A stretch of DNA of 64,000 bases, from contig CP073749.1 in the NCBI GenBank assembly GCA_024398055.1, positions 4,588,594-4,652,593 of the forward strand. Direction: 5' to 3'. The position numbers and the translations under genes are program-made. Below are positions 42,839 through 50,716 of this stretch, one piece after another. Numbering within the stretch: the first letter of the stretch is position 1; the number at the start of each line of letters is the position of its first letter. This DNA comes from a bacterium SCSIO 12741. GTDB lineage: Bacteria > Bacteroidota > Bacteroidia > Flavobacteriales_G > Salibacteraceae. Below the pieces are notes generated by a model, which was given only the letters and a program-made list of their open reading frames with translations, had not been told where the DNA came from and did not search any database.

Positions 42839-44356
42839 ATGCCAAGCTCATCTTTTTTATTGCGTCAACCTAAAACTGAAAAACCCACGCCAATCACCCT
42901 TAGGTTTCGCTATGGGTCCAAATCTCCTTTCAAATTTCCTACGGGCGAAACCATTCTGCCCAAATACTGGAATGAGAAACAACAACAAGCAAGGGAAATC
43001 AGCGAGTTTCCTCAATACCCGGAATTCAATGCCCGTTTGCAGAAAATTAAAACGGCCGTGTACAACGCCTACCGTTTCCTGGACAATGAACATTTGCCGA
43101 TCAACAACCAAACCCTATTGGAAGAAACACGGAAAAGACTAAATCCCACTTCCAAACGAACCGTTCCGGTAACCGCCTTTATTGAAGACCATATCCAACA
43201 ATGCTTTGCCGGAAAAATCCTGAATAAAAAGGGCAAAAAAATTGGAATCGGTACAGCTAAACAATACGGCAACCTCAACACCAACCTAAAAGCCTATGAA
43301 TCGGCAAAAAACCGCCAATTGCTTTTTGATAACATCAACCTCAAATTCAAAGATGATTTTGTTCTGTTTCTTCAGGAGAAAGAATTGGCGCAAAGTACCA
43401 TCGCCGGATACATCAAACGGTTAAAACACCTGACCAAGGTCGCCTTTAAAAAGGAGCTCCACCAAAACAAAATTTTCGACAATGAAGACTTCTCTACTCC
43501 CGGTGAAGATGTAGACAAAATCTACCTGAACTATACCGAGTTGGAACAGATTTACCACCTGGACCTTTCCTCCCATCCCACTTTAGAACTGGTGCGCGAT
43601 ACCTTTATCATTGCCAGCTATACCGGCCTCCGTCATTCTGACTGGCACAAATTCAACCAAAAACATATAGATCAAAAGGAAAGTAAAATCAGAATCACCA
43701 CCCAAAAGGGCGATATTCAGGTGGTTATTCCCATGAACGAAATCGTCAAAACCCTATTGGCCAAATACGATTGGAATATTCCGGCCTGCTCCCAGCAAAA
43801 AATCAATAAACTCATTAAAAAGGTGTGCCTGATGGCCCGCCTCCACTCCCCTTTTACCTATACGCGAACCGAAGGCGGAGAGGTCAAAACCTTTACCCAA
43901 AAGAAGTGGCAATTGGTATGCACCCATACCGCCCGACGTTCGTTCGCAACGAATATGTATAAGGATGGGGTGCCTATGAAACTGATCATGCAGATTACCG
44001 GGCACAAATCGGAGAAGACCTTTTTGCATTATGTGAAGGTGGGGATGGAAGAAGGTGCCGATTATATTTTGCGGAAGCAGGAGGAGAAACGGGAGGAGAA
44101 TTATGCTGCTCAAGTGCAAAAGGTTTTGGGAATAAGGGTGTATTTGTTGTCCTCTCCTACCGGTCGATTTCGGGAATTGGGAATAGTCAGCTTGGACAAT
44201 GTGAAACAGGATTCGATGGAAATGAAATTGAATCGTTTGGTAGAGAAGTGTAAAACTGAATTTTCTAATGTCGAAGGTGTCATTGTTGAAGGTTTGGATT
44301 TTTACTCCTGTTCAGTTATATGCTTTAGTGGCCAATTATCCTTTAAGGCAGCTTAA
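42839..44356 (+). CDS. Tyrosine recombinase / integrase
   Basis: 505 residues from the ATG at 42839. An N-terminal arm-binding part (I-T-L-R-F-R-Y-G) precedes a SAM-like core-binding domain (about 150-230, F-L-Q-E-K-E-L-A-Q-S-T-I-A-G-Y-I-K-R-L). The catalytic domain has R (Y-T-G-L-R-H-S-D-W), H-T-A-R-R-S-F-A-T-N, G-H-K-S-E-K-T-F and Y in L-H-Y-V-K-V. About 90 residues beyond the tyrosine form an unusual C-terminal extension. This is the Bacteroidota integrative-element type. It sits beside attL and points into the island, so it probably moves the 42.65-60.84 kb segment at tRNA-Arg. Confidence 0.92.
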   Translation: MPSSSFLLRQPKTEKPTPITLRFRYGSKSPFKFPTGETILPKYWNEKQQQAREISEFPQYPEFNARLQKIKTAVYNAYRFLDNEHLPINNQTLLEETRKRLNPTSKRTVPVTAFIEDHIQQCFAGKILNKKGKKIGIGTAKQYGNLNTNLKAYESAKNRQLLFDNINLKFKDDFVLFLQEKELAQSTIAGYIKRLKHLTKVAFKKELHQNKIFDNEDFSTPGEDVDKIYLNYTELEQIYHLDLSSHPTLELVRDTFIIASYTGLRHSDWHKFNQKHIDQKESKIRITTQKGDIQVVIPMNEIVKTLLAKYDWNIPACSQQKINKLIKKVCLMARLHSPFTYTRTEGGEVKTFTQKKWQLVCTHTARRSFATNMYKDGVPMKLIMQITGHKSEKTFLHYVKVGMEEGADYILRKQEEKREENYAAQVQKVLGIRVYLLSSPTGRFRELGIVSLDNVKQDSMEMKLNRLVEKCKTEFSNVEGVIVEGLDFYSCSVICFSGQLSFKAA

Positions 44357-44561
44357 AAGTTTGCATTTCCATAAGACTTCAACGGCGCAAAAAAAAAATT
44401 AAAGGTGTTATACTGAATCTACAAATTGGCTATCTTAGATTCAAACTAAACTGTGTTTTCAATGAGATTCGATGCTCACCTCTTATCAAAGTCGTGAAAC
44501 CCAATTCGGTTCGACTATTAAGTAGTAAAATACAATAATCCTTAATCTAAACTAAAACAAA

Positions 44562-44909
44562 ATGAAAAAAATCTTATTCGTGGTATTTGTTCTATCATTC
44601 AGTTGCACACTCAGCCTAATTTCTTTAGGAAATCATGACAGTTCAAGTAATTTGAATTTGCTTGAAAGCCAATCTTCCAACTGCGTAAGGATTTACGTTA
44701 AATATTCCAATGGAAGCAAATGCACTGTTGGGAAGGTAAGCGGCAGTGTAAGCTATGGAGGAGTAACAGATCGAGTCATAGTAAATAGCTCTGGCTTCGC
44801 AGATATATGCTATTCAAGTGACAATAAACTCAATGCAGTGTATTATAATGGAAAAGAATTTGAAGGCTCTTATTATAAGGGAAAGTCCTATACCATTTAC
44901 ATCGATTGA
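44562..44909 (+). CDS. Small secreted hypothetical protein
   Basis: 115 residues with a signal peptide (M-K-K-I-L-F-V-V-F-V-L-S-F, cleavage near 20-24). The mature beta-rich domain (C-V-R-I-Y-V-K-Y-S-N-G-S ... G-F-A-D-I-C-Y-S) resembles a small carboxypeptidase-regulatory-like sandwich. Two cysteine pairs may form disulfides. Preceded by AAACTAAAACAAA, a typical Bacteroidota A-rich leader. Function unknown. Confidence 0.65.
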   Translation: MKKILFVVFVLSFSCTLSLISLGNHDSSSNLNLLESQSSNCVRIYVKYSNGSKCTVGKVSGSVSYGGVTDRVIVNSSGFADICYSSDNKLNAVYYNGKEFEGSYYKGKSYTIYID

Positions 44910-45079
44910 TGTGCTTTTCTCTTAAATGATGAATGGAGTGGTTTGACAAATAGACATTGCATCCAACGGACCGATGAATTTATCTATTGCAATTATACGG
45001 TTTGAGTTATTCTCTTAGTGATATAAGGTATTGGCTATAGTTAAGCATTCCCATTTTTACAGTATATCAAGTGCTCGAC

Positions 45080-46042
45080 TTAGTCTGGAATTGATCTGAT
45101 TATTTCTTTAAGAACTAACAAAACCTGACCTTCTCCTCTGTCGATTCTTGTGTAACTATATACTGGTTCTTGCGGTTCGGTCATGAAATCATCAATATAA
45201 ACTTCTGTTTTCTTATCTAAAAAAGTTGTACCAAGCTTCGCAATTTGAGTTTCACTAAAAAGCACTGTAGCATAAATAACAACTTCCTCTTGGCTTAGTT
45301 CCAAGAATTCATCGATGTACTTACCCTCAATGAATAAGGAATGAAAATTTGCGCTTTTTGTGTTCAAAGCTGGTTCTATAACTTTAATCGGTACTCCAAC
45401 AGTTTTACCAAACACAAGTCCAAAGTTAGAGCATACTAGCTGAGACGCAGGAAACAATTTGCCCAGGATTTTAATCCTCAACTTGACCTCTTTTCCAGAA
45501 TGAGATTTTGGGGTCAAGAAGAATCGATTAATAGTATTAATACTCGTATCGTAATCACTTAGGTCATTTCCTAGTTTTTTTTGATCAAAAAAGGTCTTGA
45601 ATTTTCGATTTAGTTTATCAACCAAATCTGAAGAATCTTTGAAAAAATCGACCGTGTGATTCTCTCTCAATTTTTCCTTAAATATTTTGAGCTTCTCTTG
45701 ATTGTCAATGTCGATATGATCGGCCACTACTTTTGCAGTTTTAGTATCCATTAAATACACTAGAATAATCTTATTGGTGGCTAATGCTTTTTCGTATTCT
45801 AATTGTGTGTAAGATTTATTTGATTTACCATCAATTGAACCAAACCTTACACCGATTATTCCTATATAAATATCCGACTGCTCAACTTCGTTCAAGCAAG
45901 TCGAAAGAGAATCTTCAGGCCGAGCTCCAAATCGCTCCATCCCCTTAACTATTACATTAAACTTTTCCAGTGATTTCCATATTTCGCGACGTTCATCCTC
46001 TAAGTCAACGAAAGTGGAGGAAATAAAAACAGTTTTTTTCAT
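45080..46042 (-). CDS. DUF4062 domain protein, probable phage-defence component
   Basis: 320 residues from the ATG at 46042 (three codons inside the longest frame). The N-terminal K-K-T-V-F-I-S-S-T-F-V-D-L-E-D-E-R, then Y-I-G-I-I-G-V-R-F-G-S and S-Y-T-Q-L-E-Y-E-K-A-L, are classic DUF4062 motifs, a TIR/Rossmann-like fold common in STAND-type defence proteins. Here it stands alone, with a C-terminal half of unknown type (about 180-320) instead of an NTPase. It lies 69 bp after a putAbiC-like gene in the same direction, so the two may form one defence system. Confidence 0.75.
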   Translation of the reverse strand: MKKTVFISSTFVDLEDERREIWKSLEKFNVIVKGMERFGARPEDSLSTCLNEVEQSDIYIGIIGVRFGSIDGKSNKSYTQLEYEKALATNKIILVYLMDTKTAKVVADHIDIDNQEKLKIFKEKLRENHTVDFFKDSSDLVDKLNRKFKTFFDQKKLGNDLSDYDTSINTINRFFLTPKSHSGKEVKLRIKILGKLFPASQLVCSNFGLVFGKTVGVPIKVIEPALNTKSANFHSLFIEGKYIDEFLELSQEEVVIYATVLFSETQIAKLGTTFLDKKTEVYIDDFMTEPQEPVYSYTRIDRGEGQVLLVLKEIIRSIPD

Positions 46043-46111
46043 TGTATTCAAATTAGTTCTTGTACTTCATGTTTTCCTACTGATTAAGAAATTGGAAGAC
46101 CACGGATAAAT

Positions 46112-47080
46112 CTATTTTTTATGAAATTTGTCAAGATGTTCAGACTGGAATGGTACCAAGTAGTCATCAGGTGCTACAAACCTCGTTAAGATTGACAGCT
46201 CCCTAAAATAAACTCCATCTTCTGTAATTGCATAATAGAATAGAAGTCTTTTTTCTGAAATTGAAAGAGTTGAGGATAGAATACTACCATAGTACCATGG
46301 GTCCTGGGAAATGGATAATTCTCGAATTAGCTTTAATAGTTGCTGATACAACTGGATAAACTGACCAAATATGACACTTCGCTTTACCATTAAGTCATCG
46401 ATCGCTTCAATTGCCACCGACCACGTTTGTTCGGAGTCCATTTTTATGTATTTCGGATCAGGCATTGGACTTTGAGGGTCAGGCCCGTCATACTCTCTTT
46501 TTACCCGTGAAAAGATGTAATTCTGAAATTCTAAATAGATCAACTCCATAACCTTGTGTCCAGTGTGATTTTTGTTAACAAAAAAGGAAGCTTTGGTTCG
46601 ATCAATGTGGGTCAAATAATTGAAAAACGTAGTTTCAAATCTTTGAGTAGCAAGATTGTCATTTTGGAGTTCCATTTGCTTTTTTTGCCCTTCTAATTGA
46701 GCTACCTGTGCCCGCATTTCTTGTTGCGTATAAAGAAGTTCTAACCTGCTATGCAAGAGTTCATTTTGTTGAGAACTTAACTGCATTTTTTGTGCAATAA
46801 ACCCTACATAAACCAAGAGTAAACCGCCAAGCGCCCACGTTGATCCGACGACTCCACCAATATAATCCCCAAAATCACTCAACTTAAGCTCGCCTGGAGC
46901 AATAATAAACTCTTGAACTCCAAATAATCCAAGTAAAAGGCCGCAAAAAAGGGATACCCAAGCCAAGATTAAGGCAACCTTGGCGGAAATGATTCCTCCA
47001 GGTAAAGTCTTGTTTTCTTCCGAATTGGAAATTCTTTTTTCTAAAAGATTAATTCTTTCTGATAGAGAAGGGCCAGACAT
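46112..47080 (-). CDS. putAbiC-like abortive-infection membrane protein
   Basis: 322 residues: a short N-terminal coiled coil, two TM segments (about 33-57 and 75-95, separated by D-F-G-D-Y-I-G-G-V-V-G), a long coiled coil (L-S-S-Q-Q-N-E-L-L-H-S ... Q-K-K-Q-M-E-L-Q-N), and then R-F-E-T-T-F-F-N-Y-L-T-H-I-D. This order matches the putative phage abortive-infection family (putAbiC; N/F-E-x-T-F-F-x-L-L motif). Members are thought to stop phage growth by killing or arresting the host cell. Probably co-transcribed with the DUF4062 gene. Confidence 0.78.
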   Translation of the reverse strand: MSGPSLSERINLLEKRISNSEENKTLPGGIISAKVALILAWVSLFCGLLLGLFGVQEFIIAPGELKLSDFGDYIGGVVGSTWALGGLLLVYVGFIAQKMQLSSQQNELLHSRLELLYTQQEMRAQVAQLEGQKKQMELQNDNLATQRFETTFFNYLTHIDRTKASFFVNKNHTGHKVMELIYLEFQNYIFSRVKREYDGPDPQSPMPDPKYIKMDSEQTWSVAIEAIDDLMVKRSVIFGQFIQLYQQLLKLIRELSISQDPWYYGSILSSTLSISEKRLLFYYAITEDGVYFRELSILTRFVAPDDYLVPFQSEHLDKFHKK

Positions 47081-47306
47081 AAGTTTAAGATTGAAAAAGT
47101 CATTCTCCTCGAAATTAACAATAACAGCGCTATACTACCTATATATAGGCAACTTACAGATTGCCACCCACAATAGTCAAAAAGGTTAAATTTGATTTGC
47201 TTGAATATCTGTGTTTGGCCTATGAATCACAGATTGACCTGAACTAAATATTACCATTGAGACTCATTGCCCTTAGATAGTAATACAATACTGATTTTGA
47301 TGTAAA

Positions 47307-48602
47307 ATGGCTTATGGCATAGGAGACATAATTTCAAAGCTGACTGTTAAACAGTTAGGCCAATACATAAGCGAATATATTGAACTGTTTCTACATCCAA
47401 TAGATAGCTGGAAAAAGGCATATAGCTCGAAAAATTCCTCTTACAACTTTGTGATATTACATATTGTTTATTACTCAGTATTAGTTCTCATATTGTTCAA
47501 GGAAATCTACTTCACTGTTCAAGTAGTCATCTTAGAAGTTCTAATAACATTCATCCCCTTTTCTGTTTTTCTAATTCCCTTCCTTTTCTTTTCAAGAAAA
47601 TCTGAAACCGCCGTAAATTGGAAGAATATGTTCAGAACTTTTTTAATTATTAAGTTCCAATTCGTTCCAATTTTCGTTCTTCTAATCCTTTTTGCCCAAT
47701 GGAGCCAAATCGAGGTTGTCTATTACCTAATTGATAATGGACTATTGCTAATTTGGATGGGGATGCTTCTTGTTGTACCAATAATCTCGAAGACTTCAGC
47801 ATGGAAAAAACTAGCATGGGTTACTATGAATTATGTTTTCCTTGTACTTTTTTTAACTTCAATCGCATACACTTATGTTGCTTTTGTAGAACCAAGTTCA
47901 GATTTAAACAAACAATTTAATTATAGCCCAAGTAAAGAGTATGAAAGTGGTATAATAAGGAGTTATTCAGCTATCAATAGCTTATCTGATGAGTATTACT
48001 TGATTGTAATTGAGTCACTGGACTCAAATTCTATTAGAATTCACAGAGTTCAATTTGTCACTCATAAGTTGGCCTATTACTTTTCTGGAAATTCATACAA
48101 CGAGACTCTAAGACAATTAATAAAATATGAAAAAGAATTGTCAAAATCTGATTCAAATTTTGTCCCTGTTCAGAATGAAAAAAAAGAAATCGATGTGGCT
48201 GTGCTTAATTTAGAGATTTTAGATTCCTTGAGAAGTGAATTTAACGCTCAATTTTATAGCGATAAGAACTTATTCAAGGAATTAAAAGATTCTTGTCGTC
48301 ATAAAAGCAACAAAGAATACTTTAGATTCTGTTACAGCTATTTGGAACACATGGATTCCTTATTTAAAGAAACAAAAGTTCAGGAAGAACTTCTTTCATC
48401 CTTCAAACCAAAGACTTCCCTGCAATTAGATGAAAAGAGCATTGGCTTGCTCTATGAAATTCCAGAGAAGTATAGATATGATCACAAAAAAGAATTGAAT
48501 CAACTAGAAATTGACTTGGACAAGCGTTATGAGCATTCCAATTTTGGACTAAAAATTCTCTTGTTCCCGGTTATTTATTTCTTAGACTTTCTTGACATTT
48601 AA
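47307..48602 (+). CDS. Multi-pass membrane protein of unknown function
   Basis: 431 residues with four to five TM segments in the first 205 residues (e.g. V-L-I-L-F-K-E-I-Y-F, F-V-P-I-F-V-L-L-I-L-F-A, Y-V-F-L-V-L-F-L-T-S). A charged helical domain follows (210-415) with a final hydrophobic stretch. The opening (L-H-P-I-D-S-W-K-K-A-Y) recalls Yip1-type membrane proteins, but I would not assign it. It diverges from the putAbiC gene across 226 bp. Low GC and Lys/Glu richness fit island cargo. Confidence 0.65.
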   Translation: MAYGIGDIISKLTVKQLGQYISEYIELFLHPIDSWKKAYSSKNSSYNFVILHIVYYSVLVLILFKEIYFTVQVVILEVLITFIPFSVFLIPFLFFSRKSETAVNWKNMFRTFLIIKFQFVPIFVLLILFAQWSQIEVVYYLIDNGLLLIWMGMLLVVPIISKTSAWKKLAWVTMNYVFLVLFLTSIAYTYVAFVEPSSDLNKQFNYSPSKEYESGIIRSYSAINSLSDEYYLIVIESLDSNSIRIHRVQFVTHKLAYYFSGNSYNETLRQLIKYEKELSKSDSNFVPVQNEKKEIDVAVLNLEILDSLRSEFNAQFYSDKNLFKELKDSCRHKSNKEYFRFCYSYLEHMDSLFKETKVQEELLSSFKPKTSLQLDEKSIGLLYEIPEKYRYDHKKELNQLEIDLDKRYEHSNFGLKILLFPVIYFLDFLDI

Positions 48603-48797
48603 GATGAATAGGCATTTTAACCGAACTACTTTCCAATTTGTAAACAAAAAGTGAAAATTCGCTGTGGATCACAGTCATTTCAATTTTTCACCAACTTAAA
48701 AGACCCTAAATTCCGCTCTATTCCTTAATTCACAACGTTCCAATCAAATTTATTTAAGACCAGAATTGGTTAAATTAGTTTCAACTAAACTATCCAA

Positions 48798-49901
48798 ATG
48801 AGCAAGATTACCCTTTGCTATTTCTGCGATGCGCCTCTAACAAAAAGTAATTCAAGCTCAGAACACGTTATTTTGAATTCTATTGGCGGTAGGTTAGAAT
48901 CGAAGAATCTATTATGCAGAAAATGCAATTCAGAATTGGGAGATAAATCTGATGCAGAACTGTCCAATCAACTGAGGTTTCTATCCGTTTATTTGGATGT
49001 AAAAAGAGATCACGGCAAAAGTCCTGCTCTAAAAGGAGTAAAAAACAAAGACGGAAAGGAATTCCATATTACCGGGGGAGGAAAACCTGCAATGTCCAAA
49101 CCTGAGTACGAAGAAATAAGAGAGGGTAATGAAGTACGGATCCATGCAAGTGCAAGAAATGAAAAAGAACTACTGACTATTCTTGGTAAAGCAAAGAAAA
49201 AGTATCCGGACCTTGATTTAAGTAATATCAGGGATAAGTTTCAGGTTAAGGAGGAACCAGTGAATGAAGTACTTAGGATTTCTACAACGCTAGGTGGAGA
49301 ATTGGCCTTTATTTCAATTCTTAAAACAGGTGTAAATTTTTACCTTTTAAAGCAATACCCTAAAGAGGAAATCACCTTAGCAATAGACCAATTAAAGGGA
49401 TTAAATACAGAATCATTAGTAGGACACTATTACCCGAAAAAATCAATCTATAGGAAGGCACCAAATGAAGTAATTCACCTGATACACCTAGTGGGAAACA
49501 AATACAATGGTGTAATTTATGCCTATATCGAATTTTTCAGTTCTTACTCCTTTCTGGTTGTACTATCGAACCAATATAAAGGAAAGAAATTCACCGAGAC
49601 CTATGCCTATGACGTTGTTAATCACAAGGAAGTAAGAAAGAAAGTTAATCTCAATTTAACCATGGAAGAAATTCAAGAAATTTTTAATTCTACTAACCCT
49701 CCTTCATTGCTGTCAGGAAAAGTAAAAAGAGTAATGAAAATAGCAACCAAATTAAACCGAGATAAAGAATTTAGTCATGCATTTAAGAGCATAATTAATG
49801 AAATAGTGAAGAATTCTAAATCTGATGTTTGGACTAAAGAAATGATTTCCGAATTGAGCGACAGAGTAGCGAGAGAATATGTTAGAATACACTTTAGATA
49901 A
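48798..49901 (+). CDS. HNH-type endonuclease domain protein
   Basis: 367 residues. The N-terminal 60 carry C-Y-F-C-D, then S-E-H-V-I-L-N-S-I-G-G and L-L-C-R-K-C-N-S-E-L-G. This is the HNH_5 layout: zinc knuckle C-x2-C...C-x2-C, E-H for the first catalytic His, and N. The remaining 300 residues are of unknown type, mixed alpha/beta, without TM segments. HNH_5 proteins are common in defence islands and could cut phage DNA. The gene is alone between two hypothetical genes. Confidence 0.75.
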   Translation: MSKITLCYFCDAPLTKSNSSSEHVILNSIGGRLESKNLLCRKCNSELGDKSDAELSNQLRFLSVYLDVKRDHGKSPALKGVKNKDGKEFHITGGGKPAMSKPEYEEIREGNEVRIHASARNEKELLTILGKAKKKYPDLDLSNIRDKFQVKEEPVNEVLRISTTLGGELAFISILKTGVNFYLLKQYPKEEITLAIDQLKGLNTESLVGHYYPKKSIYRKAPNEVIHLIHLVGNKYNGVIYAYIEFFSSYSFLVVLSNQYKGKKFTETYAYDVVNHKEVRKKVNLNLTMEEIQEIFNSTNPPSLLSGKVKRVMKIATKLNRDKEFSHAFKSIINEIVKNSKSDVWTKEMISELSDRVAREYVRIHFR

Positions 49902-49961
49902 TTCCCCTATAAGTTGTTCTAAACGCTTTTCGCAAGAATTTAAGGATTACATGAAATTTTC

Positions 49962-50444
49962 CTACCTAGTAACATTGACCACAATACACTCATTTCTATT
50001 TGGAGAAACTACTCCATTTTGCACAAGACTTGCTCCATTTGCCAAATAAACTATAGCACTCCAATCAACGGATTCCCCGTCATTAAATTTATAGTTCACC
50101 GTTCCGACCGCCGAACAATTACCTGGGCCATTTGGATAAGTTGCGCTAATCGCGCCTACAATATTTCCTTCAACGTTTACTTCTATTCTTGTGACTGGAA
50201 CGCCAGAAAAATAACCATACTGAGCATAGAAAACAACATTCGAATATTCACAGGACCCATCATTTTCATGAGCCTCATAATCATAGTTAACCGCCTTGCT
50301 ATCAGTGCATCCCTTAGGATATTCACAAGACCCATCGTCCTTCCATGCGTCTGAATTATAATTATCTGCATTGACATCCGTGCAACCCTTCCTGCACGAA
50401 CAAAACGTCAACACCAGCATCGCAACGATTGCTACATATTTCAT
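49962..50444 (-). CDS. Lipoprotein with two C-T-D...DGSCEY repeats
   Basis: 160 residues from the ATG at 50444, which gives a lipoprotein signal (M-L-V-L-T-F-C-S-C, acylated Cys about residue 17). Two tandem repeats follow, G-C-T-D-x-x-A-x-N-Y-x-x-x-A-x-x-D-G-S-C-E-Y (about 20-43 and 44-67). The C-terminal domain (T-R-I-E-V-N-V-E-G) is a small beta sandwich. The repeat is widespread in surface proteins of marine Bacteroidota and probably binds calcium (Asp-rich). Function unknown. Confidence 0.7.
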   Translation of the reverse strand: MKYVAIVAMLVLTFCSCRKGCTDVNADNYNSDAWKDDGSCEYPKGCTDSKAVNYDYEAHENDGSCEYSNVVFYAQYGYFSGVPVTRIEVNVEGNIVGAISATYPNGPGNCSAVGTVNYKFNDGESVDWSAIVYLANGASLVQNGVVSPNRNECIVVNVTR

Positions 50445-50543
50445 AGTTACCACATTTTAGTTTAGTTAAAAACATTACTTAATACTTCCTATTTCTGTGG
50501 TTTGTTAAGGCGGCCAGAATCAACCATATCGATTAAATTCGTA

Positions 50544-50618
50544 ATCGAACAATTTCGCCTTAAGGCACTATTATTTATGAGAACACTTATCTTTTAGCCT
50601 AAGGCGGAATTGTTGATC
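50544..50618. other. Long inverted repeat
   Basis: Arms 50544-50566 (ATCGAACAATTTCGCCTTAAGGC) and 50597-50618 are nearly complementary over 22 bp with a 30-nt AT-rich loop. A third related word, TTGTTAAGGCGG, is at 50502-50513 and again at 57525-57536. It lies between two minus-strand genes, so it could be a terminator-like or protein-binding structure. Confidence 0.5.
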
Positions 50619-50716
50619 AAACTAAAATATAGCTCAAAGTTATCCTTCGCAATGCGTATTTCTACCTGTTTTAAGTGACAATATCAGTGAGGCTGGATTC
50701 TCAAATTCGTACATAA

